Shown: positions 9,218-20,628 of the stretch, one piece after another
How the letters are laid out: each line of letters opens with the position of its first letter
Position numbering within the stretch: position 1 is the stretch's first letter
Origin: Mangrovivirga halotolerans
GTDB lineage: Bacteria; Bacteroidota; Bacteroidia; Cytophagales; Cyclobacteriaceae
DNA: 64,000 bases
Reading direction: 5' to 3'
Assembly (NCBI RefSeq): GCF_026241165.1
Contig: NZ_JAPFQN010000001.1
Span: 124,001-188,000, forward strand
The notes under the pieces: model-generated
The model's database searches: none
What the model saw: the letters and a program-made list of their open reading frames with translations, nothing else
What the model was told of the DNA's origin: nothing
Program-made: the position numbers and the translations under genes

Positions 9218-10063
9218 TTATATAAATATCTTACTCGCCATTGCTTCTGAAGCCTGAAACTGAGTATGGTCGATATTTATATCCACGTCATTTTTATCAA
9301 TAAATTTCATTAAAGTCTCTGTAGCGATGTTGCCTGTAAGGTCGTCTTTAGCCATGGGACACCCTCCAAATCCCTTCATTGCTGCATCAAATCTTCGACA
9401 TCCGGCATCATATGCTGCTTTAATTTTCTCTTCAGCATTATCAGGAGTACTATGAAAATGTGCTCCAAAAATAATATCAGGAAATGAATTGATCGTGTTC
9501 TTAAATGCAAATTCAATATCATCAGGCTTCGCACTTCCTACAGTGTCAGCTAAACTAACGATTTCAACTTCTATCTCACTTAATTCTTCTGTGAATTGCA
9601 ATAAATAATCTGCATTATAAGGGTCATCATAAGGATTCCCAAAGCCCATAGATAAATAAGTCACCAATGTTTTATCGGTTTTCTTACAAATATCCTGAAT
9701 CTCCCGAAGGCTATCTTTAGCTTGTTGAATAGTCTTATTTGTATTCCTTAATTGAAAGGTTTCTGATAAAGATAAAGGAAATCCGAGGTAATCAATCTCC
9801 TCAAATTCCGCCGCATCATTTGCTCCCCTCACATTTGCTACAATAGCCAGAAGCCTTGAACTGGTGTCTGACAGATCCAATTGTGACAAAACCTCTTTTG
9901 TATCTTTCATCTGAGGTATTGCCTTTGGGGAAACAAAACTGCCGAAATCAATAGTATGAAATCCAACCTTTAATAATTGGTTTATATATTGTATTTTTTT
10001 CTCCGTAGGGATAAATGAATGCCAGCTTTGCATGGCATCTCTCGGGCACTCTACAATTTGCAT
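9218..10063 (-). CDS. Hydroxymethylglutaryl-CoA lyase
   Basis: A TIM-barrel lyase that splits HMG-CoA into acetoacetate and acetyl-CoA, the last step of leucine breakdown. Evidence: the N-terminal ECPRDAMQ (catalytic Arg-Asp), GAHFHSTPDN supplying two metal-binding histidines, and the signature GFGGCPMAKDDLTGN with the active-site cysteine, as in HMG-CoA lyases. At 281 residues it is slightly shorter than the mitochondrial enzyme core. It sits 49 bp after metF with no terminator between them, so it may be co-transcribed with the methionine operon, though no metabolic link is evident. The glutaryl-CoA dehydrogenase at 22.4 kb is another acyl-CoA catabolic enzyme in this window. Confidence 0.9.
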   Translation of the reverse strand: MQIVECPRDAMQSWHSFIPTEKKIQYINQLLKVGFHTIDFGSFVSPKAIPQMKDTKEVLSQLDLSDTSSRLLAIVANVRGANDAAEFEEIDYLGFPLSLSETFQLRNTNKTIQQAKDSLREIQDICKKTDKTLVTYLSMGFGNPYDDPYNADYLLQFTEELSEIEVEIVSLADTVGSAKPDDIEFAFKNTINSFPDIIFGAHFHSTPDNAEEKIKAAYDAGCRRFDAAMKGFGGCPMAKDDLTGNIATETLMKFIDKNDVDINIDHTQFQASEAMASKIFI

Positions 10064-10112
10064 TTTTTCTTTCTAAAATAGCATAAGCAATTTCAACCTA
10101 CAACCATACTGA

Positions 10113-11066
10113 CTAAAATAAAGCTGAAGCGATCCTTCTTACCGGTTCTGCCTTACCCATACTATAAAAATGCAAACTGGGAACTCCGAATTCCAATAAT
10201 TCTTTCGATTGTTGAATAGCCCATTCTACCCCTACTTCCCTGACATCGGCATTATTCTTACATTTTTCAACTTCATTTACCAGGTCATCCGGTAAATCTA
10301 TATAAAAATGTCTCGGTAATGAACTCAGGTGATTTAAGGTAGTAATTGGTTTTAACCCTGGAATAATAGGAACATTAATACCCATTTTCCTACAATCCTC
10401 AACAAATTTGAAATACTTCTTATTATCAAAAAACATTTGAGTGACGATATATTGAGCACCCATATCCACCTTTAATTTGAGGTATTTTAAATCTGTGGCC
10501 ATATTTGGAGCTTCAAAATGCTTTTCCGGGTATCCTGCTACACCAATACAGAAGTCAGTATGCTCTGCATTAGTCAGGTCTTCGTCAAGGTAAATGCCAT
10601 CATTCATATTTTTAACCTGCTCCAATAACTCAGAGGCGAAATTATGGCCGTGCTCTTCAGCTCTAAATTTTGGTTCACTTGACATTGCATCACCGCGAAG
10701 CACCAAAACATTATTTATACCTAAAAAATGAAGATCTATCAATGCATTTTCAGTTTCTTCTTTTGAAAATCCACCACAAATCAGGTGAGGCACCGTATCT
10801 ACATTGTATTTATTTTTTATCGCAGCACATATACCTACCGTACCAGGTCGTTTTCTGATCACTTGTCTTTCAAGAAGTCCATTTTCTCGCTTTTTATAAG
10901 TAAACTCCTCTCTGTGATAAGTAACATCGATAAATGGAGGCTTAAATTCCATCAGGGGATCTAAATGATCGTAAAGCTTTTGTATATTCTCTCCTTTTAG
11001 TGGCGGTAGAATTTCAAAAGTAAAAAGTGTTTTATCAGCCTTCTCAAAATGCTCAGTAACTTTCAT
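10113..11066 (-). CDS. metF: Methylenetetrahydrofolate reductase
   Basis: This flavoenzyme reduces 5,10-methylene-THF to 5-methyl-THF, the methyl donor for the methionine synthase encoded just upstream. The 317 residues form the FAD-binding TIM barrel: FTFEILPPLKGEN near the N-terminus (catalytic Glu), DVTYHREE, GICAAIKNKYNVDTVPHLICGG, LVLRGD and MVTQMFFD-like IVTQMFFDNKKYFKFVE. It follows the metH C-terminal half by 26 bp, so both should be under the SAM-I riboswitch at 14865-14964. Length and motifs are normal for the bacterial enzyme. Confidence 0.96.
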   Translation of the reverse strand: MKVTEHFEKADKTLFTFEILPPLKGENIQKLYDHLDPLMEFKPPFIDVTYHREEFTYKKRENGLLERQVIRKRPGTVGICAAIKNKYNVDTVPHLICGGFSKEETENALIDLHFLGINNVLVLRGDAMSSEPKFRAEEHGHNFASELLEQVKNMNDGIYLDEDLTNAEHTDFCIGVAGYPEKHFEAPNMATDLKYLKLKVDMGAQYIVTQMFFDNKKYFKFVEDCRKMGINVPIIPGLKPITTLNHLSSLPRHFYIDLPDDLVNEVEKCKNNADVREVGVEWAIQQSKELLEFGVPSLHFYSMGKAEPVRRIASALF

Positions 11067-11092
11067 ATTGTATATGTAAAAATGCCTTCAGT

Positions 11093-13804
11093 TTAATTTT
11101 GTATAACCAGTTTTTCCGGATCATAATTTAAATTTGGTGCCAACCACTTTTCGGCGGTTTCTATATTCCATCCCTTCCTTTTTGCATATTCTTCAACCTG
11201 ATCTCTTTCGATCTTCCCAAGACCAAAATATCTTGATTCAGGATGACTGAAATAATAACCAGAAACCGCAGCAGTAGGATACATAGCCATACTTTCGGTC
11301 AAAGTAATGCCGGTATTTTCTGGCACTTTGAGCCAATCAAAAAGCTTGATCTTTTCAGTATGATCGGGACAAGCCGGATATCCTGGAGCAGGTCTTATCC
11401 CTATATATTTCTCCTTTATTAGCTCCTCATTTTCAAAACTCTCTCCAACTGCGTAGCCCCAAATTTCTTTACGGACTTTTTCGTGTAAATATTCAGCAAA
11501 AGCCTCAGCAAGTCTGTCAGCTAATGCTTTTATCATTATTTGTTTATAATCATCTAATTCGTATTCCTTAATAAGATCTTCAATTCCATCACCAGCTGTA
11601 ACGGCAAATCCACCGATATAATCAGTCTTACCGGCTTCAGAAGGAGATATAAAATCTGCTAATGATAAATTAGGCAATCCCTTACCCTTTTGACCTTGCT
11701 GACGCAGAAATTCAAAATCAAAATGAGGCTTTCCTGATTCATCCATAACACTGACCGTATCTGCAGCGGTTCTGATGGCAGGATATATACCAACTACACC
11801 ATGAGCCTTCAGGCCCCGGTTTTCAATTACTTCTGCAAGCATATCCTGGGCATCAGAATACAGTTTAGAAGCCTCGACACCAACTACTTCGTGATTTAAT
11901 ATTTGCGGAAATTTGCCTTTCAGCATCCATGCAGAGAAAAAAGGCGTCCAGTCAATATATGGAATCAACTCTTCAAGATTGAGATCATTAAACACAAATG
12001 TGCCGATTTTATTTGGCTGGGGAGTTTCATATGCTTCCCAATCCTGCCGTTCTGCATTCAGAATTGCTTCCTCATAAGAAATGTATTTTTTGATCTGTTT
12101 TTTACTGGCATGGTCAGCTCTTGCTTTTGCGTATTCTTCTTTCAGGTTCTGCTTAAACTCGTCTTTCCTTTCATCGGAAAGAGCATTGCTACATACTGAA
12201 ACACATCGGCTTGCATCCAGCACATGAGTAACAATACCTGAATAATGAGGGTCGATCTTCACAGCCGTATGGATTCTGGAAGTTGTTGCTCCGCCGATTA
12301 AAAGAGGCATATCAAAACCTGACCTTTCCATTTCCTTGGCGACGTGAACCATCTCATCCAATGAAGGAGTAATAAGCCCGCTTAGGCCGATTGCATCTAC
12401 TTTTTCATCAATTGCTGCCTGAAGAATTTTTTCAGCAGGAACCATCACTCCCAGATCAACTACATCAAAGTTATTACAGGCAAGTACAACACTAACTATA
12501 TTTTTACCAATATCATGCACATCTCCTTTTACTGTGGCCAAAAGGATTTTTGCCTTAGGCTTCTGATCAGGATTGGCCTTTTTTTCTGCTTCGAGGTAAG
12601 GTGTTAAATAGGCAACGGCCCTTTTCATAACCCTTGCACTCTTTACTACCTGCGGAAGAAACATTTTACCGGAACCAAATAGGTCTCCAACTATATTCAT
12701 TCCGTCCATTAAAGGCCCTTCAATAACTAATAAAGGTCTGCCAAGCTTCTGATAAGCTTCTTCTGTATCTTCTTCGATATGATCGATTATCCCTTTTACA
12801 AGAGCATGAGATAACCGTTCTTCTACCGTTCCGGAACGCCACTCTTCCGCTTTTTTATCTTCTCTTTTATCGTTTTTAACAGTCTCTGCAAAATCAAGTA
12901 ACCGCTCTGTTGCATCTTCCCTCCTGTCAAGTAAAACATCCTCAACTCTTTCCAGAAGGTCATCGGGTATTTCATCGTAAACTTCAAGCATTGTAGGATT
13001 CACGATTCCCATATCCATTCCATGCTTAATTGCATGATATAAAAAAGCAGCATGCATAGCTTCCCGGACTTTATTATTTCCCCTGAAACTAAATGAAACA
13101 TTACTGACTCCTCCGCTCACTTTCGCTCCGTGCAAATGTTGCTTGATCCATGCTGTAGCTTCAAAGTAATCTAAAGCATTTCTCCGGTGTTCTTCCATAC
13201 CCGTAGCTACCGGAAAAATATTCGGATCAAAAATTATATCCTCTGCTGGAAAATCAGCTACTTCAGTAAGCAGCTTATAGGATCTTTCGCAGATCTCAAT
13301 TCTCCGATGATAATTGTCTGCTTGTCCATCTTCATCAAATGCCATAACAACTACAGCAGCACCATATTTTTTAATCAATCTGGCCTGTTCTAAAAATTGT
13401 TCTTCCCCCTCTTTTAATGATATGGAATTCACAATGCCTTTTCCCTGGATACATTGCAAACCAGCCTCAATGATCTCCCATTTAGAAGAATCGATCATTA
13501 CAGGGATCCTTGCAATTTCCGGCTCCGATGCCATGAGATGTAAAAATTTGACCATCGCGGCTTTCCCGTCAATCATGGCTTCATCCATATTGACATCTAT
13601 AACCTGGGCTCCTCCTCTTACCTGATCAAGGGCAACATCCAGCGCTTCTTCATATTTATCCTCCCTGATCAAACGAAGAAATTTCCTGGAACCAGTCACA
13701 TTCGTCCTTTCTCCAATATTGACAAAATTAGCATTCGGAGTAACATACAATGGCTCCAGGCCACTTAATCTCAATGGCTTATATGTAAAATTATTTTCAC
13801 TCAT
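11093..13804 (-). CDS. metH: Methionine synthase, cobalamin-dependent, C-terminal subunit
   Basis: This 903-residue protein carries the folate, cobalamin and reactivation modules of MetH. In order: pterin-binding barrel ([14 protein letters not shown] near residue 30, [11 protein letters not shown]), the helical cap (about 320-410), the B12-binding Rossmann domain with [10 protein letters not shown] (axial His near 430) and [13 protein letters not shown], and the AdoMet reactivation domain from about 600 ([15 protein letters not shown]). The homocysteine-binding module is encoded separately just upstream, overlapping by one base (TAATG), so the two should be made in equal amounts. Splitting MetH at this junction is usual in Bacteroidota, as I recall. 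Confidence 0.96.
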   Translation of the reverse strand: MSENNFTYKPLRLSGLEPLYVTPNANFVNIGERTNVTGSRKFLRLIREDKYEEALDVALDQVRGGAQVIDVNMDEAMIDGKAAMVKFLHLMASEPEIARIPVMIDSSKWEIIEAGLQCIQGKGIVNSISLKEGEEQFLEQARLIKKYGAAVVVMAFDEDGQADNYHRRIEICERSYKLLTEVADFPAEDIIFDPNIFPVATGMEEHRRNALDYFEATAWIKQHLHGAKVSGGVSNVSFSFRGNNKVREAMHAAFLYHAIKHGMDMGIVNPTMLEVYDEIPDDLLERVEDVLLDRREDATERLLDFAETVKNDKREDKKAEEWRSGTVEERLSHALVKGIIDHIEEDTEEAYQKLGRPLLVIEGPLMDGMNIVGDLFGSGKMFLPQVVKSARVMKRAVAYLTPYLEAEKKANPDQKPKAKILLATVKGDVHDIGKNIVSVVLACNNFDVVDLGVMVPAEKILQAAIDEKVDAIGLSGLITPSLDEMVHVAKEMERSGFDMPLLIGGATTSRIHTAVKIDPHYSGIVTHVLDASRCVSVCSNALSDERKDEFKQNLKEEYAKARADHASKKQIKKYISYEEAILNAERQDWEAYETPQPNKIGTFVFNDLNLEELIPYIDWTPFFSAWMLKGKFPQILNHEVVGVEASKLYSDAQDMLAEVIENRGLKAHGVVGIYPAIRTAADTVSVMDESGKPHFDFEFLRQQGQKGKGLPNLSLADFISPSEAGKTDYIGGFAVTAGDGIEDLIKEYELDDYKQIMIKALADRLAEAFAEYLHEKVRKEIWGYAVGESFENEELIKEKYIGIRPAPGYPACPDHTEKIKLFDWLKVPENTGITLTESMAMYPTAAVSGYYFSHPESRYFGLGKIERDQVEEYAKRKGWNIETAEKWLAPNLNYDPEKLVIQN

Positions 13805-14811
13805 TAAACAGGTATTTTTTCTTCACTTCCTTTTCTTGGCTGATATTTTTCAGCTAATAAAGCAAGTTGTTTTATATGTTCGGGCGTTGTGCCACAACAA
13901 CCTCCCAGAATATTCAGGAGGCCTTCCTTTAAAAATACTTCCACTTCATTTTTCATCGATTCCGGAGTCTGATCGTAAGCGCCGAATTCATTAGGTAATC
14001 CTGCGTTAGGGTGTGCGCTAACGGCAAAAGTCGATTCTTTGGCCAATATCTGTAAATAAGGACGTAATTGTTTGGCCCCCAGAGCACAATTAAGGCCTAT
14101 TGATAAAAGGTCAACATGAGAGACAGATACAAGAAAAGCCTCAGTGGTCTGACCGCTCAATGTTCGTCCTGAAGCATCGGTTATCGTTCCTGAAACCATT
14201 ACTGGAACAGTTCTTCCTCCATCATCAAAATAGTCTTGAGCAGCAAATAGGGCTGCTTTGGCATTAAGAGTATCAAATACTGTCTCGATTAATAAAACGT
14301 CAGAACCACCTTCAACAAGACCTTTAATTTGTTCTTTATATGCTTTAACAAGATCATTAAAAGAAACTGCCCTAAAGCCCGGGTCATTAACATCAGGAGA
14401 AAGGCTGGCTGTTTTATTAGTTGGCCCTACTGACCCCGCCACCCAACGGGGTTTTTCAGGATTAGCCCTGGTAAATTCATCTGCAGCGGTTTTAGCTATT
14501 TTCGCTGACTCATAATTAAGTTCGTAAGCAATCTCACTAAGGTTATAATCATCCTGGGCGATCGAAGTACTACTAAAAGTATTAGTTTCTAAAATATCGG
14601 CTCCAGCTGCAAGGTACTCCTTGTGAATGGTTTCAATTATATCCGGACGGGTAATGCTTAAAAGGTCATTATTACCTTTTAATGAAGATTTGTGATTCTT
14701 AAACCTCTCGCCTCTGAAATCTTCTTCATCGAGGTTATATCGCTGAATCATGGTACCCATGGCTCCATCGAGAATCAATATTCGTTTTTTTAATGCTAGT
14801 TTTATATCCAC
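13804..14811 (-). CDS. metH: Methionine synthase homocysteine-binding subunit
   Basis: The 335 residues form the N-terminal homocysteine S-methyltransferase barrel of Met[12 protein letters not shown] at the N-terminus, [34 protein letters not shown], and the zinc ligands in [10 protein letters not shown] and [10 protein letters not shown]. It activates homocysteine for methyl transfer from the cobalamin subunit encoded next. The start is GTG at 14811; no ATG lies between it and the conserved motif. The first two bases of this GTG sit in a 10-bp helix that would block initiation (see the riboswitch platform entry). First gene of metH-metH-metF. Confidence 0.95.
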   Translation of the reverse strand: MDIKLALKKRILILDGAMGTMIQRYNLDEEDFRGERFKNHKSSLKGNNDLLSITRPDIIETIHKEYLAAGADILETNTFSSTSIAQDDYNLSEIAYELNYESAKIAKTAADEFTRANPEKPRWVAGSVGPTNKTASLSPDVNDPGFRAVSFNDLVKAYKEQIKGLVEGGSDVLLIETVFDTLNAKAALFAAQDYFDDGGRTVPVMVSGTITDASGRTLSGQTTEAFLVSVSHVDLLSIGLNCALGAKQLRPYLQILAKESTFAVSAHPNAGLPNEFGAYDQTPESMKNEVEVFLKEGLLNILGGCCGTTPEHIKQLALLAEKYQPRKGSEEKIPV

Positions 14812-14865
14812 TCTTTCTTATTTAAAACTTAGTTATCAAGAAAGAGTTTCAGGCAGGCTTGAAAC
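14809..14865 (-). promoter_or_regulatory. SAM-I riboswitch expression platform covering the GTG start
   Basis: On the minus strand the segment at 14847-14838 (ACTCTTTCTT) pairs perfectly with 14819-14810 (AAGAAAGAGT), a 10-bp helix that includes two bases of the metH GTG start. The same region, 14845-14833, is also perfectly complementary over 13 bp to 14963-14951, the 5' strand of aptamer helix P1 and beyond. The two pairings share 8 nt and exclude each other. No T-tract follows either helix, so translational rather than transcriptional control is inferred. Confidence 0.75.
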
Positions 14866-14964
14866 TTATCTTTTCCCGGTCTGGCCGAGATGGGAAGTAG
14901 CACCAAGTTTAACCAAGGTTGCTAAGACTTCGCAGGGCCCAATCCCTCAGTCTTTCTTGATAAG
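14865..14964 (-). promoter_or_regulatory. SAM-I (S-box) riboswitch aptamer
   Basis: The minus strand shows the S-box core in order: P1 5' strand CTTATCAAG, then GAGGGATTGGGCCC, the GCAACC segment, GGTGC followed by TACTTCC, and the closing AAAGATAAG that completes P1. These are the conserved SAM-I blocks with correct spacing. S-adenosylmethionine binding is known for this family. It lies directly upstream of the split metH and metF genes, the expected regulon. A small hairpin (14846-14851 with 14860-14865) separates it from the start-codon platform. Confidence 0.95.
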
Positions 14965-15059
14965 CAATAACAAAATAAACAAATGATAAGGAAATAATAA
15001 AACTTTTAAGAGATTTTTAATGCCTTAGTCATTCTATTAAAATCATTAATAACAATTTT

Positions 15060-15965
15060 TTATATTTTTAAGGCCATTTCTTCCTCAAAATATTTATCGA
15101 TCAACTTTTGAATCATTCCATCTTTAAGCCCTACTGTAGGTACGACCATTTGATCAGCACCTGACCATTCCATTGCAGCCAGGTAAATATCAGCAGCCGG
15201 TAAAATCACGTCAGCACGATCTTCGTTGAGATTCAACAAATACACTCGTTCTTCATAGGTCATTTCAGAAAGTCTGGATTTAACTTCTTTGATTTGATCG
15301 GTAGTTACAAATCCTTTTTCACCACCTTCTGAAATATCCCTTATCTTATTAATATTCCCTCCTGTGCCTACTGCTGAAACAGGAAGACCTTTTTTATTAT
15401 AATTCTTTAGTTGAGCCCCAATCCACGAGTGTATCTTTTCCCATGTTTTCGGATTATCATGATGGCCTAGACTACGAACTGAACCTAGTTTAAATGAATG
15501 TGCAACTATCTTTTTCCTGTTTTTATATATATTCAACTCGGTACTACCTCCACCAACATCCACGTGAATTACCATGCCATCTGCAATATATTGCTTTAAA
15601 GCATTATTGATCATGGATGCCTCTTCATCACCATCGATTATTTTTATCTTCAAACCCGAAGTTTCCTTCACTTTTTTTGCAATTTCAGGTCCGTTATCTG
15701 CTTCCCGCATAGCTGATGTTGCACAGATCATATGATCATCTACTTCGTACAGATCCATCAGGCTTTTATATACAGACATCAACTCTACGAATTTTTCAAC
15801 TTTCTTTTTTTTAATCCGGCCATGTTTGAACACATCCTTTCCAAGGCGCAAAGGAAACCTGACATACTCAAGCTTCTTACTATAAACTAAACCGCGGAAT
15901 ACCTTGGCAGTATTCACCTGGAAACGGATTGCATTTGAGCCTATATCAATTACAGCTAATTTCAT
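15060..15965 (-). CDS. Exopolyphosphatase, Ppx/GppA family
   Basis: A 301-residue ASKHA-fold phosphatase. Visible landmarks are the phosphate-1 loop AVIDIGSNAIRF at the N-terminus, CATSAMREADNG near residue 83, the phosphate-2 loop VIHVDVGGGSTELN near 135 and AVGTGGNINKI near 200. Family members hydrolyse polyphosphate or pppGpp. The length corresponds to the short form that lacks the C-terminal HD-like domain. The stop of ppk at 15967 is directly adjacent to its ATG at 15965, so the two form an operon in which polyphosphate is made by one enzyme and degraded by the other. Polyphosphatase is favoured over pppGpp hydrolase on that context. Confidence 0.9.
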   Translation of the reverse strand: MKLAVIDIGSNAIRFQVNTAKVFRGLVYSKKLEYVRFPLRLGKDVFKHGRIKKKKVEKFVELMSVYKSLMDLYEVDDHMICATSAMREADNGPEIAKKVKETSGLKIKIIDGDEEASMINNALKQYIADGMVIHVDVGGGSTELNIYKNRKKIVAHSFKLGSVRSLGHHDNPKTWEKIHSWIGAQLKNYNKKGLPVSAVGTGGNINKIRDISEGGEKGFVTTDQIKEVKSRLSEMTYEERVYLLNLNEDRADVILPAADIYLAAMEWSGADQMVVPTVGLKDGMIQKLIDKYFEEEMALKI

Positions 15966-15966
15966 A

Positions 15967-18114
15967 TCAAATACTCAACAAGTCTACTTCCTCAAGCTTT
16001 TCTTCGGTTAGATTATAAAAAGCTTCATGAACACTTATTATTTCTTCTTTATCTGAAGGCTGCTTCATAATGTAAGTACCATCGCTGTTCATTTTATATG
16101 AGTTGACATTATCAATCAAATTATAATACAGAACATTAATAAGGTAATTTTTTATCACATCATCCTTGATAAGGAAAAGCGATTCTAACCTCCTATCAAG
16201 CGACCTTACCATTACATCCGCACTACCACCATATAACTTAGGATCCCCTGAATTATGGAAATAGTAAATTCTAGAATGCTCCAGATAATTACCTACTATA
16301 GAAATTACTTTAATATTATCTGATAAACCTTTCACTCCAGGCTTCAGACAGCAAATACCTCTCACAATTAATCGAATAGGCACTCCTGCTTTTGAAGCTT
16401 CATAAAGCTCATCTATTATAACATCATCCTGCAGTGAATTTATTTTGATAACGATGCCTGATTCACCACCTTTTTTAGCATTTTCAGCTTCATTGCGTAT
16501 CAATGATATTAACTGTTCCCTCATGTCTCTCGGGGCTGTTAACAGAGTTTCATAACCGCCAGGTACCGAATGTCCTGTAATCACATTAAAGAATTCAGAT
16601 ACATCATGGGCATATTCATTTTTCGTTGTTAAAATACCTATATCAGTGTATAAAGTGGCAGTATCCTCATTATAATTACCACTGGCAAGATGGACATAGC
16701 TGGTTACTTTCTTACCTTCCTGGCGGACAATATTTAATAATTTTGTATGGGTTTTAACGGCACTCAGACCATATATAACATAACATCCTGCTTTTCTAAG
16801 CCTGTTAGCCTGCCTGATATTGTTTTCTTCATCAAATCTTGCTTTAACTTCGAAAAGGACAGCAACGTTTTTCCCATTCTCTGCTGCTTTTAATAAGGCT
16901 TCAACTATCCGGCTGTCTTTAGCAAGACGATATATTGTCATCTTAATAGACAGTACCTGAGGATCCTCGGCCGATCGTTCAAGTAATTCGATCAACGGAC
17001 TTATACTATTATATGGATGATGCAACAGAACATCTTTTTCCTTAAGTACTTCCATCAGATCCTCATTTTCACGTGCATGATAGTTGATTGGATCCCTTGG
17101 AGGTGGTGATTTCGGAAGCAGATGCTTAAACTCGTTATGCTTTATGATCTGCCAGAAACTAGTGAAATCTATTAATCCTCCGGCAGGAGCTTTAAAAATA
17201 TTAAAGTCCTCCAGATTCCATCTTTTCTTAAGAAATCTAAGTAAATTCTTATTATACTTCGCCTCCACCTCAATTCGAACTACCCTCCCGGTTTGACGGG
17301 TTTTAAGCTTACTCTTTAATTCATCTAAGAAATTGGTTTCAATATCATCGCTTTCCTCAAGTGTGAAATCACCATTTCGAGTTAACCTGAACAAGTCAGC
17401 CGAAATGATCTCGACATTTCTGAATAGCCAGCTAATATGTTCTCTGACAATCTCTTCTATTGGAATAAAAACGATCTCCCTTTCTCTTCTGATCTCAAAA
17501 AAACGTGGCAGGTTATTCGGTATCTGGATAAAAGAAATTTTACTTCGTGAAGTATTCTTTTTACTCATTTGAATACCATTACCACTACTTTGAGTCACCA
17601 CTCCAAAGATCAGAACCTTATTCATGAGGATAGGAAAAGAATGCATACCATCATAGGTCATCGGAGTTAACATTGGAAACACCGTTTCCTTAAAGTAATC
17701 AGTCACCTTTTCCTTTTCTTTTTTATGGAGCCCGTTAAATTTGAGAACTTTTATGCCATAATCTTTAAAATTCGGGGCTAATTCTTTAGTATAAGTCTTC
17801 ATCTGAAGATTAAAGAACTTATGAGATTCATCGAATAATTTATCTCTGAAAGGATATTCGCTTAATCCGGAATAATCAATTCTTTCCTTCCCGAAGTCTA
17901 TATAATTGTATAAACTCCCAATCCTGATCATAAAAAATTCATCAAGATTCGAACTGGTTATTGCCAAAAATTTCAAACGATCAATCAGGGTTCTATCATC
18001 CTTTCGGGCTTGATCCAGAACTCGATAATTAAATTGCAGCCAGCTAAGGTCGCGGCTGATATATTTAGATTCCTGTATTAACTCTTCAATCTTTTTAGAA
18101 TGAATAGTTGCCAT
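15967..18114 (-). CDS. ppk1: Polyphosphate kinase 1
   Basis: PPK1 reversibly transfers the terminal phosphate of ATP to inorganic polyphosphate. The 715 residues cover the N-terminal helical domain (YISRDLSWLQFNYRVLDQA), the head domain and two PLD-like catalytic domains. The autophosphorylated histidine lies in AVKTHTKLLNIV and the second histidine in YLEHSRIYYFHNSG, near residue 595; EVKARFDEENNI and GGSADVMVRSLDRR are also conserved. The reading frame is full length. Its stop abuts the ppx start. The gyrB terminator lies just upstream (18138-18166), so ppk1 needs its own promoter. Confidence 0.97.
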   Translation of the reverse strand: MATIHSKKIEELIQESKYISRDLSWLQFNYRVLDQARKDDRTLIDRLKFLAITSSNLDEFFMIRIGSLYNYIDFGKERIDYSGLSEYPFRDKLFDESHKFFNLQMKTYTKELAPNFKDYGIKVLKFNGLHKKEKEKVTDYFKETVFPMLTPMTYDGMHSFPILMNKVLIFGVVTQSSGNGIQMSKKNTSRSKISFIQIPNNLPRFFEIRREREIVFIPIEEIVREHISWLFRNVEIISADLFRLTRNGDFTLEESDDIETNFLDELKSKLKTRQTGRVVRIEVEAKYNKNLLRFLKKRWNLEDFNIFKAPAGGLIDFTSFWQIIKHNEFKHLLPKSPPPRDPINYHARENEDLMEVLKEKDVLLHHPYNSISPLIELLERSAEDPQVLSIKMTIYRLAKDSRIVEALLKAAENGKNVAVLFEVKARFDEENNIRQANRLRKAGCYVIYGLSAVKTHTKLLNIVRQEGKKVTSYVHLASGNYNEDTATLYTDIGILTTKNEYAHDVSEFFNVITGHSVPGGYETLLTAPRDMREQLISLIRNEAENAKKGGESGIVIKINSLQDDVIIDELYEASKAGVPIRLIVRGICCLKPGVKGLSDNIKVISIVGNYLEHSRIYYFHNSGDPKLYGGSADVMVRSLDRRLESLFLIKDDVIKNYLINVLYYNLIDNVNSYKMNSDGTYIMKQPSDKEEIISVHEAFYNLTEEKLEEVDLLSI

Positions 18115-18137
18115 TGGTAGGTCGGGTTTCAGTGAAC

Positions 18138-18166
18138 AAAAAAAAGCCCCATTTGAGTGGGGCTTT
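18138..18166 (-). terminator. Rho-independent terminator after gyrB
   Basis: On the minus strand a 9-bp stem (arm AAAGCCCCA, 18043-type GC-rich core at 18143-18151 paired with 18158-18166) ends in a run of eight T. It separates gyrB from ppk1. Confidence 0.9.
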
Positions 18167-18197
18167 AAATTACGAATTAATGTCTTATTTTCATCAA

Positions 18198-20162
<1,965 letters not shown>

Positions 20163-20175
20163 TTATACAAACGTT

Positions 20176-20183
20176 CAAAAATA
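20176..20183 (-). promoter_or_regulatory. Candidate -7 element for gyrB
   Basis: Minus-strand TATTTTTG at 20183-20176 fits the Bacteroidota -7 consensus and would give a leader of about 25-30 nt. No well-spaced TTG upstream was seen. A second match, TAATTTTG at 20149-20142, overlaps the TTG start codon itself and is less plausible. Confidence 0.3.
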
Positions 20184-20250
20184 CGTAATAAAGTGCTAAA
20201 AACAGATTTATTCAAACTATATTTTCAAAAATAATAATTATGCCTTTCAA

Positions 20251-20628
20251 TCAAAACTGACCAGTTGACAACATAACAAGCGTACAGGCCTCAACAGGTT
20301 CAATTCCAGCACTTTCGGCCTTCTTATAAAACTCATAATTTTCCGTACCTGGATTAAAAATTATTCTTTCAGGCTTTAAAGAAATTATATAATCCATCCA
20401 TTCATCCTGATGTCGCGTACCAATATACATGGTCACAGTATGAACATCATCAATATCTGGTTTTTGTCTTAAATCTCTAATTGATTCTCCAAAAACCTCT
20501 CCCTTTTTAATGCCTACGGGTACAAAAGGAACTTCATGTCCATTGAACATATCTGCAGCTTTGAAGGCAAAGCGGGCAGGATTTGGTGTCGCTCCTATTA
20601 TTACTGTTTTCTTGTTTTTCTTATCCAT
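20251..20628 (-). CDS. CoA-binding domain protein (YccU-like)
   Basis: A 125-residue single-domain protein of the CoA_binding_2 family with a Rossmann-type fold, starting with TVIIGATPNPARFAFKA and containing VPFVPVGIKKGEVFGE and IIFNPGTENYEFYKKAESAGIEPVEACTLVML. The family resembles the CoA-binding domain of succinyl-CoA ligase alpha but lacks the catalytic parts; the physiological role is not established. ATG at 20628 is preferred; an in-frame TTG at 20637 would add three residues. It overlaps the 3' end of the FAD dehydrogenase gene by 8 bp, so translation is probably coupled. Confidence 0.88.
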   Translation of the reverse strand: MDKKNKKTVIIGATPNPARFAFKAADMFNGHEVPFVPVGIKKGEVFGESIRDLRQKPDIDDVHTVTMYIGTRHQDEWMDYIISLKPERIIFNPGTENYEFYKKAESAGIEPVEACTLVMLSTGQF

